Source: Methanobrevibacter wolinii SH
GTDB lineage: Archaea; Methanobacteriota; Methanobacteria; Methanobacteriales; Methanobacteriaceae
Assembly: GCF_000621965.1 (NCBI RefSeq)
Contig: NZ_JHWX01000013.1
Coordinates: 1,427 to 65,426 of the forward strand
Length of the DNA: 64,000 bases
Direction: 5' to 3'
Shown here: piece after piece, positions 1 through 8,429 of the stretch
Numbering within the stretch: position 1 is the first letter of the stretch
Layout: the number at the start of each line of letters is the position of its first letter
Made by a program: the position numbers and the translations under genes
The notes under the pieces: model-generated
Told to the model about the DNA's origin: nothing
Seen by the model: only the letters and a program-made list of their open reading frames with translations
Databases searched by the model: none

Positions 1-131
1 GTTTAATAGTTTTATTCTGTTTTTTTAGTTTAAATTGTATTTAATTATTTTAATTAGGTTTAAGTAAGTTTATTCTAAAATTATGAGAACTTTAATTATT
101 TTTTAAAAATAGTAATCTGATCTTTTTTTAA

Positions 132-239
132 GAGGATATTGAAATTCTAGTTTTTTATAATATAATTTAAACATTATTAATACTTGAAAATTAAATTAAA
201 ATAAGTTTATTTTAAAAATTAGGAGTTTTTAACAAAGTT
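132..239. repeat. MITE-like dispersed repeat, copy 1 (degenerate)
   Basis: About 108 bp matching the repeat family described at 29710-29815. The left end GAGGATATTGAAA is diverged; the interior carries the shared TTTAAACA-TTATTAATACTTGAAAA block; the right end TTTTAACAAAGTT is well preserved. No matching 8-bp flanking duplication was found, so this is probably an old copy. It lies downstream of the minus-strand gene at 260-901. Confidence 0.6.
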
Positions 240-259
240 AAAAAAGGCTAAATTAAGAT

Positions 260-901
260 TTAATCTATTTTAAATCCTTTTTTAACCATTGCATCACCAA
301 GAATATTCATAGCTTCTTTAGTTTTATCATCAGAAACTTTATTTATTATTCTTTTATTTTCATTATAACGTCCTACATAATAATCTTGTTTTTCTTTATC
401 TACAATATCTAAACGTGTATAATTTGAAAGTGATTCAAGAAGAGAAAAGAAACCTCTATTTAATGCTTTAGCACATTTATTATTTTTAATAATTTCTATA
501 ACTTCTGAATCAATAATATATGCTTCACCATGTGAATTAACATGATCTGCAATAGGATCCATCTTTTCAATTGATATTGCTTTACATTTAATATATGCAT
601 CTACATCTTTCATAATTGCAATATCATTATCCTCTGTAAAATCCTCTTTATTTAAGTTCCCAATAGTAGATTTAACAAATGCAATAGGATTATCTGTAAT
701 ATTTATTACAAACTCTTTAGTTTCTTGTATATTTTTAAGTGTTGTACTACCTACAAAGATTCTACATCCAATTTTATTTTTATCTTTACAATTAATTCCA
801 ATTGGTGCAGCATCTTTTACTCCATCTTTACTAATTGTTGTATAAATTCCTTCATAATGTAGACCATCTTCCATTCCAAGTGTTGTTAAATCATTTGTCA
901 T
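260..901 (-). CDS. DUF447 family protein, likely FMN-binding split barrel
   Basis: A protein of about 213 aa that I recognise as DUF447, a family common in methanogens with the fold of flavin-reductase-like FMN-binding split-barrel proteins; the substrate is unknown. It opens with a TNDLTTLGMEDGLHYEG segment and a block around IYTTISKDGVKDAAPIG that resembles the N-terminal strands of that fold. The C-terminal half is helical. The longest frame begins with GTG at 910, but that GTG is part of a TGTGATTAAA ribosome-binding site, so the ATG at 901 is preferred. It is monocistronic as far as can be seen. The family call is fairly sure; the cofactor is inferred from the fold only. Confidence 0.75.
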   Translation of the reverse strand: MTNDLTTLGMEDGLHYEGIYTTISKDGVKDAAPIGINCKDKNKIGCRIFVGSTTLKNIQETKEFVINITDNPIAFVKSTIGNLNKEDFTEDNDIAIMKDVDAYIKCKAISIEKMDPIADHVNSHGEAYIIDSEVIEIIKNNKCAKALNRGFFSLLESLSNYTRLDIVDKEKQDYYVGRYNENKRIINKVSDDKTKEAMNILGDAMVKKGFKID

Positions 902-1015
902 TTTAATCACATAATTTTTTTAAAAAAACTTTTATTATAAAAGTTTCAATTTTTAAATAAGATTTTATAATATTTTTATATTAATATATTTTTTATTAAT
1001 TATTTTAATTTATTT

Positions 1016-1109
1016 GAAATTGTTTAAAAACCATATTTTATTTAAAATTTTAACTTTTAATAATGATTTAAAATAAATTTATATAAAATTAAAGGTATTT
1101 CAACAAAGT
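1016..1109. repeat. MITE-like dispersed repeat, copy 2
   Basis: Left end GAAATTGTTTAAA, right end TTTCAACAAAGT. The flanking octamers ATTTATTT (1008-1015) and ATTAATTT (1110-1117) agree at 7 of 8 positions, consistent with a decayed 8-bp target duplication. It sits 87 bp upstream of the zinc-ribbon gene at 1197, so it may form part of that gene's promoter or leader. Confidence 0.6.
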
Positions 1110-1196
1110 ATTAATTTAAACAAAATTTTTTATATTTATAATATAATAAATATTATTATATCTAAAGTATTTAATAAAATAAGAATCAGTGTTAAT

Positions 1197-1502
1197 ATGA
1201 CTAAATCTTGTCCTAGTTGTAAAGTTGATATAAAAGATGGATATATGCAATGTCCTAATTGTTTAAAGATTATTCCTAAGGATTCTATTGTATGTCCTAA
1301 CTGTCATATATCTCTTATAGAAGAAGAACCTACTGAAATTTTAAGTGGAAAATATATATTAATTATAAGTTTAGTTCTAGCTTTAGGGATAGTTTATCTT
1401 GAAGGACAATCATTTTTTAGTTTAAGATTTTACATTGAACTTATTATTATATTAATAATCTTTTTCAGTGCTATGAATTGGTTTATTAATAATAAAATTT
1501 GA
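1197..1502 (+). CDS. Small membrane protein with double zinc ribbon
   Basis: 101 aa. The N-terminal 45 residues contain three CPxC knuckles (CPSC at 5-8, CPNC near 19-22, CPNC near 33-36) typical of a zinc-ribbon or DZR-like domain. The C-terminal half has two hydrophobic segments (about residues 51-70 and 78-96) separated by a short polar turn, so the ribbon is presumably exposed on one face of the membrane. No specific family function is recognised. It is the first of three small plus-strand genes (1197, 1561, 1882), each separated by under 60 bp, which suggests co-transcription. The ATG at 1197 is the natural start but has only a weak upstream ribosome-binding site. Confidence 0.7.
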   Translation: MTKSCPSCKVDIKDGYMQCPNCLKIIPKDSIVCPNCHISLIEEEPTEILSGKYILIISLVLALGIVYLEGQSFFSLRFYIELIIILIIFFSAMNWFINNKI

Positions 1503-1560
1503 TTTTAGTAATTTAGTTAATAAAATTATTAAATATTTAATTTAAAATTATGGTGAACTT

Positions 1561-1839
1561 ATGTGGTTGTTTGATTTTTTAGGTGGTGTAATAGGTACTT
1601 TAATACTTTGTTGTATTGGTATATTTATTATTGCATTCCTTTTTGGATTTGTACTTGTAGATCAAAATACTTTATACAATGATAATCAAGTTAATGATAA
1701 TTCTAATCTTAATGTATCTAATTCAACATCTAATATTTCAGTAAATAATGTTTCAGTAAAAAATGATAGTAACAGTATTAATGTAAGTGGAGTAGATCAA
1801 AATGGTACTCCAATTAAGATTAATATTCAACAGGGATAA
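1561..1839 (+). CDS. Small single-pass membrane protein with Asn/Ser-rich tail
   Basis: 92 aa. Residues about 8-35 form one strongly hydrophobic segment (GVIGTLILCCIGIFIIAFLF). The rest is a low-complexity Asn/Ser/Val tail with alternating VSN and ISV patterns, as in extracellular beta-structured linkers. A signal-anchor with an outward-facing tail is the simplest reading. It lies 58 bp after the zinc-ribbon gene and 42 bp before the DUF2085 gene. A GGTGAACTT sequence just upstream of the ATG serves as ribosome-binding site. I recognise no family, and the function is unknown. Confidence 0.6.
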   Translation: MWLFDFLGGVIGTLILCCIGIFIIAFLFGFVLVDQNTLYNDNQVNDNSNLNVSNSTSNISVNNVSVKNDSNSINVSGVDQNGTPIKINIQQG

Positions 1840-1881
1840 TTAAATTTTTATAGTTAATTCATTAAAACAAGTAGTGTAAAA

Positions 1882-2223
1882 ATGTCTTTTAATCCATTAA
1901 ATTTAATTTGTCATAGAAGACCTGATAGAACATTTTCATATAAAGGCCATTATTTTCCAGTATGTGCAAGATGTACTGGTTTTTACATAAGTATTTTTGC
2001 ATATTTTATTTATGCTTATTTTGTATTTATAAATTATACTCCTTTATTGATGTTTATTGGTATATTTCTTCTTGTTCCTGCAGGTATTGATGGTTTTACT
2101 CAATTTTTAGGTTGGAGAGAAAGTACAAATTATTTAAGATTAATAACTGGTCTTTTAGGTGGAATTGGATTAGCTATTATTATAAAAGGTTTAAAATATT
2201 ATATATATTTAGGATTAATATAA
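1882..2223 (+). CDS. DUF2085 family membrane protein
   Basis: 113 aa. It carries the DUF2085 signature: ICHRRPDRTF, then HYFPVCARCTGFY within the first 35 residues, where the conserved Cys, His, Cys and Cys residues suggest a metal or redox site at the membrane surface. Three hydrophobic stretches follow (about 32-50, 52-72, 84-110). Family members occur in bacteria and archaea, and their function is not known. It is the last of three small plus-strand genes and precedes the methyltransferase gene by 84 bp. The family call rests on the Cys/His pattern and is fairly secure. Confidence 0.8.
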   Translation: MSFNPLNLICHRRPDRTFSYKGHYFPVCARCTGFYISIFAYFIYAYFVFINYTPLLMFIGIFLLVPAGIDGFTQFLGWRESTNYLRLITGLLGGIGLAIIIKGLKYYIYLGLI

Positions 2224-2307
2224 ATTTTCATTATTCTTTTAATATTTTTAGATTAAAATTAAATGGTGTAAAGTTTGAATCTAGTAAGTATTTTTTAGGT
2301 GCAAATT

Positions 2308-2892
2308 ATGGATAAGATAGAGTTTAAATCCAGTAAAAATTTTATAGATATTGATTATGTTTTAGATGTACTTAATGTTCGTAATGTTGATTCATTTATG
2401 GATATTGGTTGCGGTGATGGTCATGTTGTAATTGAAGTAAGTAAATTAAATAAAGATGCTTTTATTTATGCAGTTGACCAATCTGATGATGTAATAAATT
2501 ATGTGAATTCTAAAATTAAAGAATTAGATATTTCTAATATTGAAGTTATACAAAGTAATGTAGATAAACATATTGATTGTGAAGATAATAAAGTAGATTT
2601 AATATTAATGATTAATGTTTTTCATGAATTTATAACTGAAAGAGATAAATATAATGCGATTTCTGAATGTAATCGTGTTTTAAAAGATAATGGTAAAATT
2701 GCTATAATTGACTTTAAAAAAGTACCTACATTCCAAGGTCCACCAATGAAATTAAGACTTTCTCATAATGAGTTAGAAGATTATTTCTCAAAACAAGGTT
2801 TTTCTCTTGTTTATTTAAATGAATCTATTGGTACATGTGTAGAAGAAGGATATTCACATTATCTTTCAGTATTTAAAAAGTATAATTTTTAA
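2308..2892 (+). CDS. Class I SAM-dependent methyltransferase
   Basis: 194 aa. Motif I is DIGCGDGHVVIE (about residues 35-46), with an acidic residue after strand 2 (AVDQSDD) and a post-motif region LILMINVFHEF, all diagnostic of a Rossmann-fold class I methyltransferase of the Methyltransf_11/25 type. The acceptor cannot be read from the sequence. The longest frame starts at a GTG (2299) that belongs to the AGGTG ribosome-binding site, so the ATG at 2308 is preferred. A long U-rich stretch (about 2890-2960) follows the stop and is a plausible archaeal terminator. Sure of the fold, not of the substrate. Confidence 0.8.
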   Translation: MDKIEFKSSKNFIDIDYVLDVLNVRNVDSFMDIGCGDGHVVIEVSKLNKDAFIYAVDQSDDVINYVNSKIKELDISNIEVIQSNVDKHIDCEDNKVDLILMINVFHEFITERDKYNAISECNRVLKDNGKIAIIDFKKVPTFQGPPMKLRLSHNELEDYFSKQGFSLVYLNESIGTCVEEGYSHYLSVFKKYNF

Positions 2893-2965
2893 AAAATCTC
2901 TTTTTTATTTTTTTAATTAAATTTTTAGCTATTTGGATTTTTTTGTTTTTAAAATTAGTTTTTTT
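2890..2965 (+). terminator. U-rich terminator after the methyltransferase gene
   Basis: Runs of 6-8 T within about 75 bp directly after the stop codon, as expected for archaeal U-tract termination. There is no hairpin. The call is by composition only. Confidence 0.4.
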
Positions 2966-3049
2966 TATTTATGTTTTTGGTGTTTAGGTTTTTTTAGAAT
3001 TAGTTTTTTATTTAATAATTAATTTTTAAAGATATAATAAATATTAAAA

Positions 3050-3529
3050 TTATTTTTTATTTAAAATATAATAAATAGTTCTTACTGGAATATTCATAAT
3101 TTCTGATATTTCAATAGGTTTAACTCCTTCATTTCTCATTTTTTTAATTTTTTCTTTCTCTTCTTCAGTATATTTTCTTTTGTAATTGTTAAGTTTAATA
3201 TTTGAATATTTTTCAAGAATATAATATGTTTTTTTAGTACTTAATTGGACTTTTTTAGATATTTCTTTAGGTGTTAAACCTTTTTCTTTTAATTCAATAA
3301 CTTTATTTATAAGTTCTTTAGAATATTTTGGTTTTGCTCCTTGGTTATATTCTACTTTAACATTTATGTCTAGTTGTTCTAGAGCATATAAATATTTTTT
3401 AGGTATTCTATTATAGATACTTTGAGAACATGTGATAATTTCAAGTGAAGGATATTCCTCTGTAATTTCAATAATCTTTTTTGAAGTTAAAGCTTCTGTA
3501 ATATGAACTTTTGTTTTATCTTCACTCAT
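3050..3529 (-). CDS. DUF1699-like protein with two C-terminal helix-turn-helix repeats
   Basis: 159 aa. The N-terminal 65 residues (including IITCSQSIYNRIPKKYL) look like the archaeal DUF1699 family. The C-terminal part holds two consecutive helix-turn-helix units of the Hin-recombinase type: about 75-110 (KGLTPKEISKKVQLSTKKTY) and about 122-158 (EGVKPIEISEIMNIPVRTIY). A DNA-binding role is therefore likely. It starts only 11 nt after the stop of the upstream DUF530 gene, with GTGATTAAA as ribosome-binding site, so the two are co-transcribed and probably work together. The longest frame starts at 3538, inside that ribosome-binding site. The DUF1699 assignment is from memory of the family and is moderate. 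Confidence 0.65.
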   Translation of the reverse strand: MSEDKTKVHITEALTSKKIIEITEEYPSLEIITCSQSIYNRIPKKYLYALEQLDINVKVEYNQGAKPKYSKELINKVIELKEKGLTPKEISKKVQLSTKKTYYILEKYSNIKLNNYKRKYTEEEKEKIKKMRNEGVKPIEISEIMNIPVRTIYYILNKK

Positions 3530-3540
3530 TTTAATCACAT

Positions 3541-5100
3541 TTAGCCTTTAATTAATTCTAAGAATTTTTTACTTTTATCATTTTTTGGTTTAGTGATGGT
3601 TTCAATGTTTTTTGCTTCTTTTTTAATTTTTTCATGTTCTAAATTAAATGATTTAGCAACTAAATTAATATCAATTTTACCTTCTTTATATATCATTGCA
3701 GCACCTAATGCATAATGATTTATTTTAAGGTTTGAATTTTTTAATTTATATTCTAAATTAAACTTTTTATGTAATATTAAATCCATATTTTTTACAGGAA
3801 TTATTGTTTCATGACTTCTTTTATTTAATAGTTTTATTGCTTGTGTATATGTGATTTTAAATATTTCTCTTTGTTGACGGTCTATTTCACTTCTAATATA
3901 TGGAAATGGTCCACTATGTCTTTTACGTTTATCTTGGGAATTTGTAAGATAATATTTAAAGATATCCCATAATATTAATGAAGGTGCTAAATTTATGAAT
4001 ATAGATTTTTCAATACGTTTTCTTGTTTTTAAATCAATGTCTAAGGTTCTATTTAAACGTCCATCTTTGTATTTAAGTTTTGCTTTAATTAAATCTTCAT
4101 TAATTTTATCATCTTTCCAATCTTCAATAGAATCAGTTTCATCTAAAAATTTTGGATTTGCTGTTTTAGCATTATAAATGATTTCATCATATTTTTGTAA
4201 TTTATCTGGATTTTTAATTTTCTCTTTTAAAAGTTCATCTTTATATCTATTTGCAATTATTTCTCCTTTTTTAACATATGCAATAGCAAGTGCTGTTCTA
4301 GTATTATTATCATCAATAATTGCTGGTTTTGTTCTATGGAATTGTAGTTTTTCAATACGTACATGTTTTCCATATCTTTTTCTTACTTCTTCTTCATAAG
4401 AATCAACAAATTCTGAATCAAGTGTAACATTTTTTCTTATTGTTTTATTTTTTTCTTTGTAACGAATTTGTAATGTTACAGTTTTAACAGATCCTTTTCT
4501 TTCTTGTTTAAGCATATTTATAACTTTTTTAAAGGATTTTCTTCCCCATTTGGAAAGTTCACTTATTTTTACCATATAATCTCCTGCAAGTGGTAAAAAT
4601 GGAATAATTTCAATTCTATAATTTCCAGTGGGGTTTACTTCAAAGTTATAATCTGTTTTTCCGCATTTACACTCTTTTTTTAGTTCTTCAATCCTATAAG
4701 TTTTTCCACAATTATTACAGTGAATTAATCCATATTCTTCTAAATTACCTAAAGCTATTTTATGTGAAGTAATTGCTGATTTGACTCTATCTAATATATT
4801 TTTTTTATTAGAAGCTTTCATTCTAAAATATTGGTTATGTCTATGTGTTTCTGAAGCTTCTTCAGCAGTAATTTCACCAACTGTACTTATACCATATTTA
4901 CTAAGTGATCTATATGGTGAAGTATAACCTTGTATATCCATAGTTTCTTTAAAATCTTGAAGTATTTTTAATTGTTTATTTAATTTGTAATAAACTTCTT
5001 TAAAATATTCAAAATTATTTAATTTACTTGAATCAATTGGTTCTTCATTAATACTATTTAAATAATTTTCAGCTTTCGTAATTAATCTATTTGAATCCAT
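3541..5100 (-). CDS. DUF530 family archaeal protein
   Basis: 519 aa. I recognise the length and overall pattern of DUF530, a family confined to methanogenic and related archaea with no known biochemical function. Near residues 120-148 is a zinc-ribbon-like set of cysteines (HCNNCGKTY...ECKCGK). The rest is rich in Lys and Glu with predicted helices and basic patches such as KRKRHSG, compatible with nucleic-acid binding. It is translated from GGTGAGTTAATG and is followed after 11 nt by an HTH protein gene. The leader contains a GC-rich dyad and the ribosome-binding site itself lies in a small palindrome (see 5104-5148). The family name is moderately sure; the function is not known. Confidence 0.7.
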   Translation of the reverse strand: MDSNRLITKAENYLNSINEEPIDSSKLNNFEYFKEVYYKLNKQLKILQDFKETMDIQGYTSPYRSLSKYGISTVGEITAEEASETHRHNQYFRMKASNKKNILDRVKSAITSHKIALGNLEEYGLIHCNNCGKTYRIEELKKECKCGKTDYNFEVNPTGNYRIEIIPFLPLAGDYMVKISELSKWGRKSFKKVINMLKQERKGSVKTVTLQIRYKEKNKTIRKNVTLDSEFVDSYEEEVRKRYGKHVRIEKLQFHRTKPAIIDDNNTRTALAIAYVKKGEIIANRYKDELLKEKIKNPDKLQKYDEIIYNAKTANPKFLDETDSIEDWKDDKINEDLIKAKLKYKDGRLNRTLDIDLKTRKRIEKSIFINLAPSLILWDIFKYYLTNSQDKRKRHSGPFPYIRSEIDRQQREIFKITYTQAIKLLNKRSHETIIPVKNMDLILHKKFNLEYKLKNSNLKINHYALGAAMIYKEGKIDINLVAKSFNLEHEKIKKEAKNIETITKPKNDKSKKFLELIKG

Positions 5101-5103
5101 TAA

Positions 5104-5148
5104 CTCACCGTGAGGACTTTATAATAACCTATTGCCGCTTATAGGTTA
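5104..5148 (-). promoter_or_regulatory. Structured leader with hairpin and RBS-overlapping palindrome upstream of the DUF530 gene
   Basis: On the + strand, 5125-5132 (TAACCTAT) and 5141-5148 (ATAGGTTA) form an 8-bp inverted repeat around a GC-containing loop. Nearer the gene, 5104-5114 reads CTCACCGTGAG, a palindrome whose minus-strand copy contains the ribosome-binding site GGTGAG. In a genome this AT-rich, two adjacent GC-bearing dyads directly before a start codon suggest an mRNA structure or protein site controlling translation. The role is inference. Confidence 0.45.
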
Positions 5149-5436
5149 AGAAGTAAGTTGTATTCTTTCTTATAACTTTATAATTTTTAGTTTTTATTAT
5201 TAATAAAACTTTTTCTTAATTAAGTTTAATTATTAAATTCTTAATTTTTTCTAATTAGATTATTAAAAATTTAATAATTATTTTTTTATTTTATTAATTG
5301 TATTATTTTATTTATTTTCAGATTTTAAATTTTAAATAATTATATATTGTAATTTCTTATGGTATTACTAATTATAATTTAAAAATAAGTAATTTAATTA
5401 AATTAATTAAAATTTAATTAAATATTTTTAAGTAAT

Positions 5437-7443
5437 TTACATTACTTTTTCTCCGACTTCACAGTCTTCGTGAACACCTAAAAGAGCTGCTGCTTTTTCA
5501 GTAGCTAAAATCATACCTTCTGATTTTTCACCACAGAGTTTTGCTGGTTTGAGGTTACATAAAACAACAACTTTTCTATCAATTAAATCTTCAGGTTTGT
5601 ATTCATTTGCAATACCTGATACAATTTGTTTAGTTTCAGTACCTAAATCTACTTGTAATTTTAATAATTTTCTAGATTTTTCAATTTTTTCAGCTTCTTT
5701 AATTTGTCCAATTCTTAAATCGATTTTATCAAATTCATCTATTGAAATAATGTCACTCATATTATCATCTTTTTTATTATCTTTTTCTTCAGTTTTTTCT
5801 AAATTTTTATATAATTCTTCTTTTTCTTTTGCAATTTGTTTGTCTTCAATTTTTTTGAAAAGAGGTTTAGCTTTATTAATTTCATGTCCCTCTTCTATAA
5901 ATTCACTTGCTTCATTCCAATCATCATGTAATTCAATATTCATGATTTCTGCAATTTTATCTGCTTTTGTTGGAATGTATGGTTTTAATAAAGTTGCAAG
6001 TGATTTACATAATTGGTTTGAAAGATATAAACAATTTGCTGCTTTTTGTTTATCTTCTTTAACTGCTTTCCATGGTTCTTGATCATTGAAATATTTATTT
6101 GCTGATTTGCAAGTTTTCATAATTTCAACAAGACCTTCTCTGAACTCCATATCTTCAATTTGTTTTCCAACTTTTTCAGGGGTTTCTTTGATTAATTTGA
6201 TGAAAGCTAAGTCATCATCACTTGGATTTTTATATTCAGGTATTTTACCATTAAAGAATTTATTTGTAAATGTAAATGTCCTGTGTAAGAAGTTACCAAG
6301 TACATCTGCAAGTTCATCATTGTTTCTTCTTTGGAAATCATCCCAGCTAAAGTCAGTATCTTTATTTAATGGTGCAACAATTGTTAAATAATATCTAAGT
6401 AGATCTGCATCATATTTTTTAACAAAATCATCTACCCATACAACCCAATTTTTACTTGTAGACATTTTACGTCCTTCTAAGGATAAAAATTCTCCAGCAA
6501 ATATGTCATCAGGTAATTTACAACCATGTGCTATTAACATTGCAATCCAGAAAATGGAATGGTGGTAAATAATATCTTTTCCAATAAAATGAACTACAGT
6601 ATCATTCCAATAATCTTCCCATGCAGGATTTCCATCTTTTCTAGACCATTCTGCAGCTGATGAGATATAACCTATAAATGCTTCTCCCCAAACATAAATA
6701 ACTTTACCTTTAGCTTCATCAAGTGGTACTGGAATACCCCAATCCATATCACGAGTGTATACCCAATCTTTAAGACCATCTTTTAACCAGTTTTTAGCAT
6801 AATTTCTTACATTATCTGCTAATTTATCATTATTATCTATGTATTCTTCTACTTGGTCTTGGAATTGGCTTAGTCTAAAGTAATATTGTGTTGTTTCCTT
6901 TATAATTGGGGTTGTATTACAAGTTAAACATTTTGGTTCTTTGAGTTCAGTAGTTTCTAAAGCTCTACCACAGTTTTCACAATGATCTCCTCTTGCTTCA
7001 CCACCACATACAGGACAAATTCCTTCTACATATCTATCTGGTAAAAATTTTTTACAATTTGGACAGTATAATTGTTCTACTGTTTTTTTGTAAATATAAT
7101 TATGTTCATATAAATAAGTGAAGAAATCTTGTGATATTTTATAATGTAATGGTTTTGTAGTTCTTGAAAAATTATCAAGAGATATATTACATGATTTAAT
7201 ATCTCTAACAATCATATCATGATATCTTGTTGCTATTTCAATTGGTTTTTTATCTTCTTTATCTGCTTGAACAGCAATAGGAGTACCATGTTCATCGGTT
7301 GCACCAACCATAAGTACATCATCACCAATCATACGATGATATCTACAGAATATATCTGCAGGTAAGTATGTTGATCTAAGATGGCCTAAATGGAATGGAC
7401 CGTTTGCATATGGAAGTGCAGTTGATACAAATATCTTAGCCAT
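5437..7443 (-). CDS. metG: Methionyl-tRNA synthetase
   Basis: 668 aa, full length. It charges tRNA-Met in the cytoplasm. Class I signatures are present: the HIGH-like FHLGH near residue 18 and the KMSKS-like GRKMSTSKN near residue 327. Between them, about residues 125-175, are paired zinc knuckles (CPNC, CPVC, CENC, CLTC) of the archaeal/E. coli type connective peptide. A Lys/Glu-rich linker (about 530-560) joins the catalytic body to a C-terminal tRNA-binding EMAP-like domain (IDLRIGQIKEAEKI onward) that ends at the stop. The ribosome-binding site is AAAGGAG. It is divergent from dtd; a 7-bp dyad lies about 52 bp upstream of the start. Confidence 0.97.
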   Translation of the reverse strand: MAKIFVSTALPYANGPFHLGHLRSTYLPADIFCRYHRMIGDDVLMVGATDEHGTPIAVQADKEDKKPIEIATRYHDMIVRDIKSCNISLDNFSRTTKPLHYKISQDFFTYLYEHNYIYKKTVEQLYCPNCKKFLPDRYVEGICPVCGGEARGDHCENCGRALETTELKEPKCLTCNTTPIIKETTQYYFRLSQFQDQVEEYIDNNDKLADNVRNYAKNWLKDGLKDWVYTRDMDWGIPVPLDEAKGKVIYVWGEAFIGYISSAAEWSRKDGNPAWEDYWNDTVVHFIGKDIIYHHSIFWIAMLIAHGCKLPDDIFAGEFLSLEGRKMSTSKNWVVWVDDFVKKYDADLLRYYLTIVAPLNKDTDFSWDDFQRRNNDELADVLGNFLHRTFTFTNKFFNGKIPEYKNPSDDDLAFIKLIKETPEKVGKQIEDMEFREGLVEIMKTCKSANKYFNDQEPWKAVKEDKQKAANCLYLSNQLCKSLATLLKPYIPTKADKIAEIMNIELHDDWNEASEFIEEGHEINKAKPLFKKIEDKQIAKEKEELYKNLEKTEEKDNKKDDNMSDIISIDEFDKIDLRIGQIKEAEKIEKSRKLLKLQVDLGTETKQIVSGIANEYKPEDLIDRKVVVLCNLKPAKLCGEKSEGMILATEKAAALLGVHEDCEVGEKVM

Positions 7444-7494
7444 TTTAATTTTTCTCCTTTAATTATAGTGAATTTTTAATAATCATAAAAATAA

Positions 7495-7515
7495 ATTCTA
7501 TTAAATTTATAGAAT
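7495..7515. promoter_or_regulatory. Dyad ATTCTAT-N7-ATAGAAT in the metG/dtd intergenic region
   Basis: Perfect 7-bp inverted repeat 52 bp upstream of the metG start, inside the 313-bp divergent gap to dtd. It could be an operator or a chance AT palindrome. The rest of 7444-7756 holds nothing else that I can identify. Confidence 0.3.
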
Positions 7516-7756
7516 ATATTTATATATTTAATTTGAATTATATAAATGGTACTATTTTTGCCTTATTTAACTGTAATTTTGTTTTTATTAATTTTTTATA
7601 ATTTTAATAGTTTTAGATTATTTTATTCTAATTATAATATTTTATTTTCTAATTAGTTCAATCTTAATTAAGGTTATTTAATAGTTTATTCAAATCTTTA
7701 ATATAGTTATAAATTTTATATTAAATTTAATAAAAGAAAATTTTAATGATGATATT

Positions 7757-8203
7757 ATGCGATTAGTAGTTCAAAGAGTTTCAAATGCAAGGGTTGAAGT
7801 TGATAATAAAATATGTGGTAAAATAAATGTTGGTTTAATGGTTCTTGTAGGTATTGGTGAAAATGACACTGAAAAAGAGCTTGATTATATGGTTCGTAAA
7901 TTATTAAGACTTAGAATCTTTGAAGATGAAAATGATAAAATGAATGTTTCTATTCAAGATATTAATGGTGAATTATTACTTGTTCCACAATTTACATTGT
8001 ATGGTGATGTAAGTCATAATAATAGACCTAACTTTTCAAAAGCTATGAATCCAAAAGATGCAGATAGATTATTTAATAAATTTGTAGAAAAATGTAGAGA
8101 ACATATTCATGTTGAAACAGGTATTTTTGGTGCATATATGAATGTTGAATTAGTAAATGAAGGTCCAGTTACTATTATTATTGATAAAGATTTTGATAAT
8201 TAG
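7757..8203 (+). CDS. dtd: D-aminoacyl-tRNA deacylase (bacterial-type DTD)
   Basis: 148 aa, normal length. DTD removes D-amino acids (and Gly from mischarged tRNA-Ala) from tRNA. It starts [15 protein letters not shown] as in bacterial DTD and keeps the Gly-cisPro active-site motif NEGPVT (about residues 134-139). The other signature, normally SQFTL, reads PQFTL, with Ser replaced by Pro while the catalytic-region Thr is kept. Most archaea use the unrelated DTD2, so the presence of this type suggests an acquisition from bacteria (inference). It stands alone, divergent from metG, and is followed by a MITE copy. The ribosome-binding site is weak (ATGATGATATT). Confidence 0.95.
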   Translation: MRLVVQRVSNARVEVDNKICGKINVGLMVLVGIGENDTEKELDYMVRKLLRLRIFEDENDKMNVSIQDINGELLLVPQFTLYGDVSHNNRPNFSKAMNPKDADRLFNKFVEKCREHIHVETGIFGAYMNVELVNEGPVTIIIDKDFDN

Positions 8204-8283
8204 ATTTAAAGTTTTCAGTTAATTCGTTTATTTGAGAGTTTTATAAATATGAAAATTTAATTTTTAAATTTTTGATTAAAATT

Positions 8284-8388
8284 AGGTCTGTTGAAAACTA
8301 TTTTTTATAAAAATCTAAACTTAGTTAATACTTGAAATTAATTTTAAAAAAATTTATTTAAAAAAATTTTGAAGATTTCAGCAAAGTC
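8284..8388. repeat. MITE-like dispersed repeat, copy 3
   Basis: 105 bp between AGGTCTGTTGAAA and TTTCAGCAAAGTC, with the typical interior (ACTATTTTTTATAAAAA). It lies between the convergent genes dtd and tex. No matching flanking octamers were found. Confidence 0.7.
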
Positions 8389-8429
8389 AAAAACAGTATA
8401 TAAAAAAAGATTGTTAGTTTAAATATGTT

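Noticed and set aside
2112-2315. 67-residue frame overlapping the end of the DUF2085 gene and the methyltransferase start
   Set aside because: Out-of-frame overlap with two better-supported genes and no family match.
5549-6391. Two plus-strand frames of 177 and 101 residues opposite metG
   Set aside because: Shadows of the metG coding strand; metG is certain and the shadow proteins have no recognisable features.
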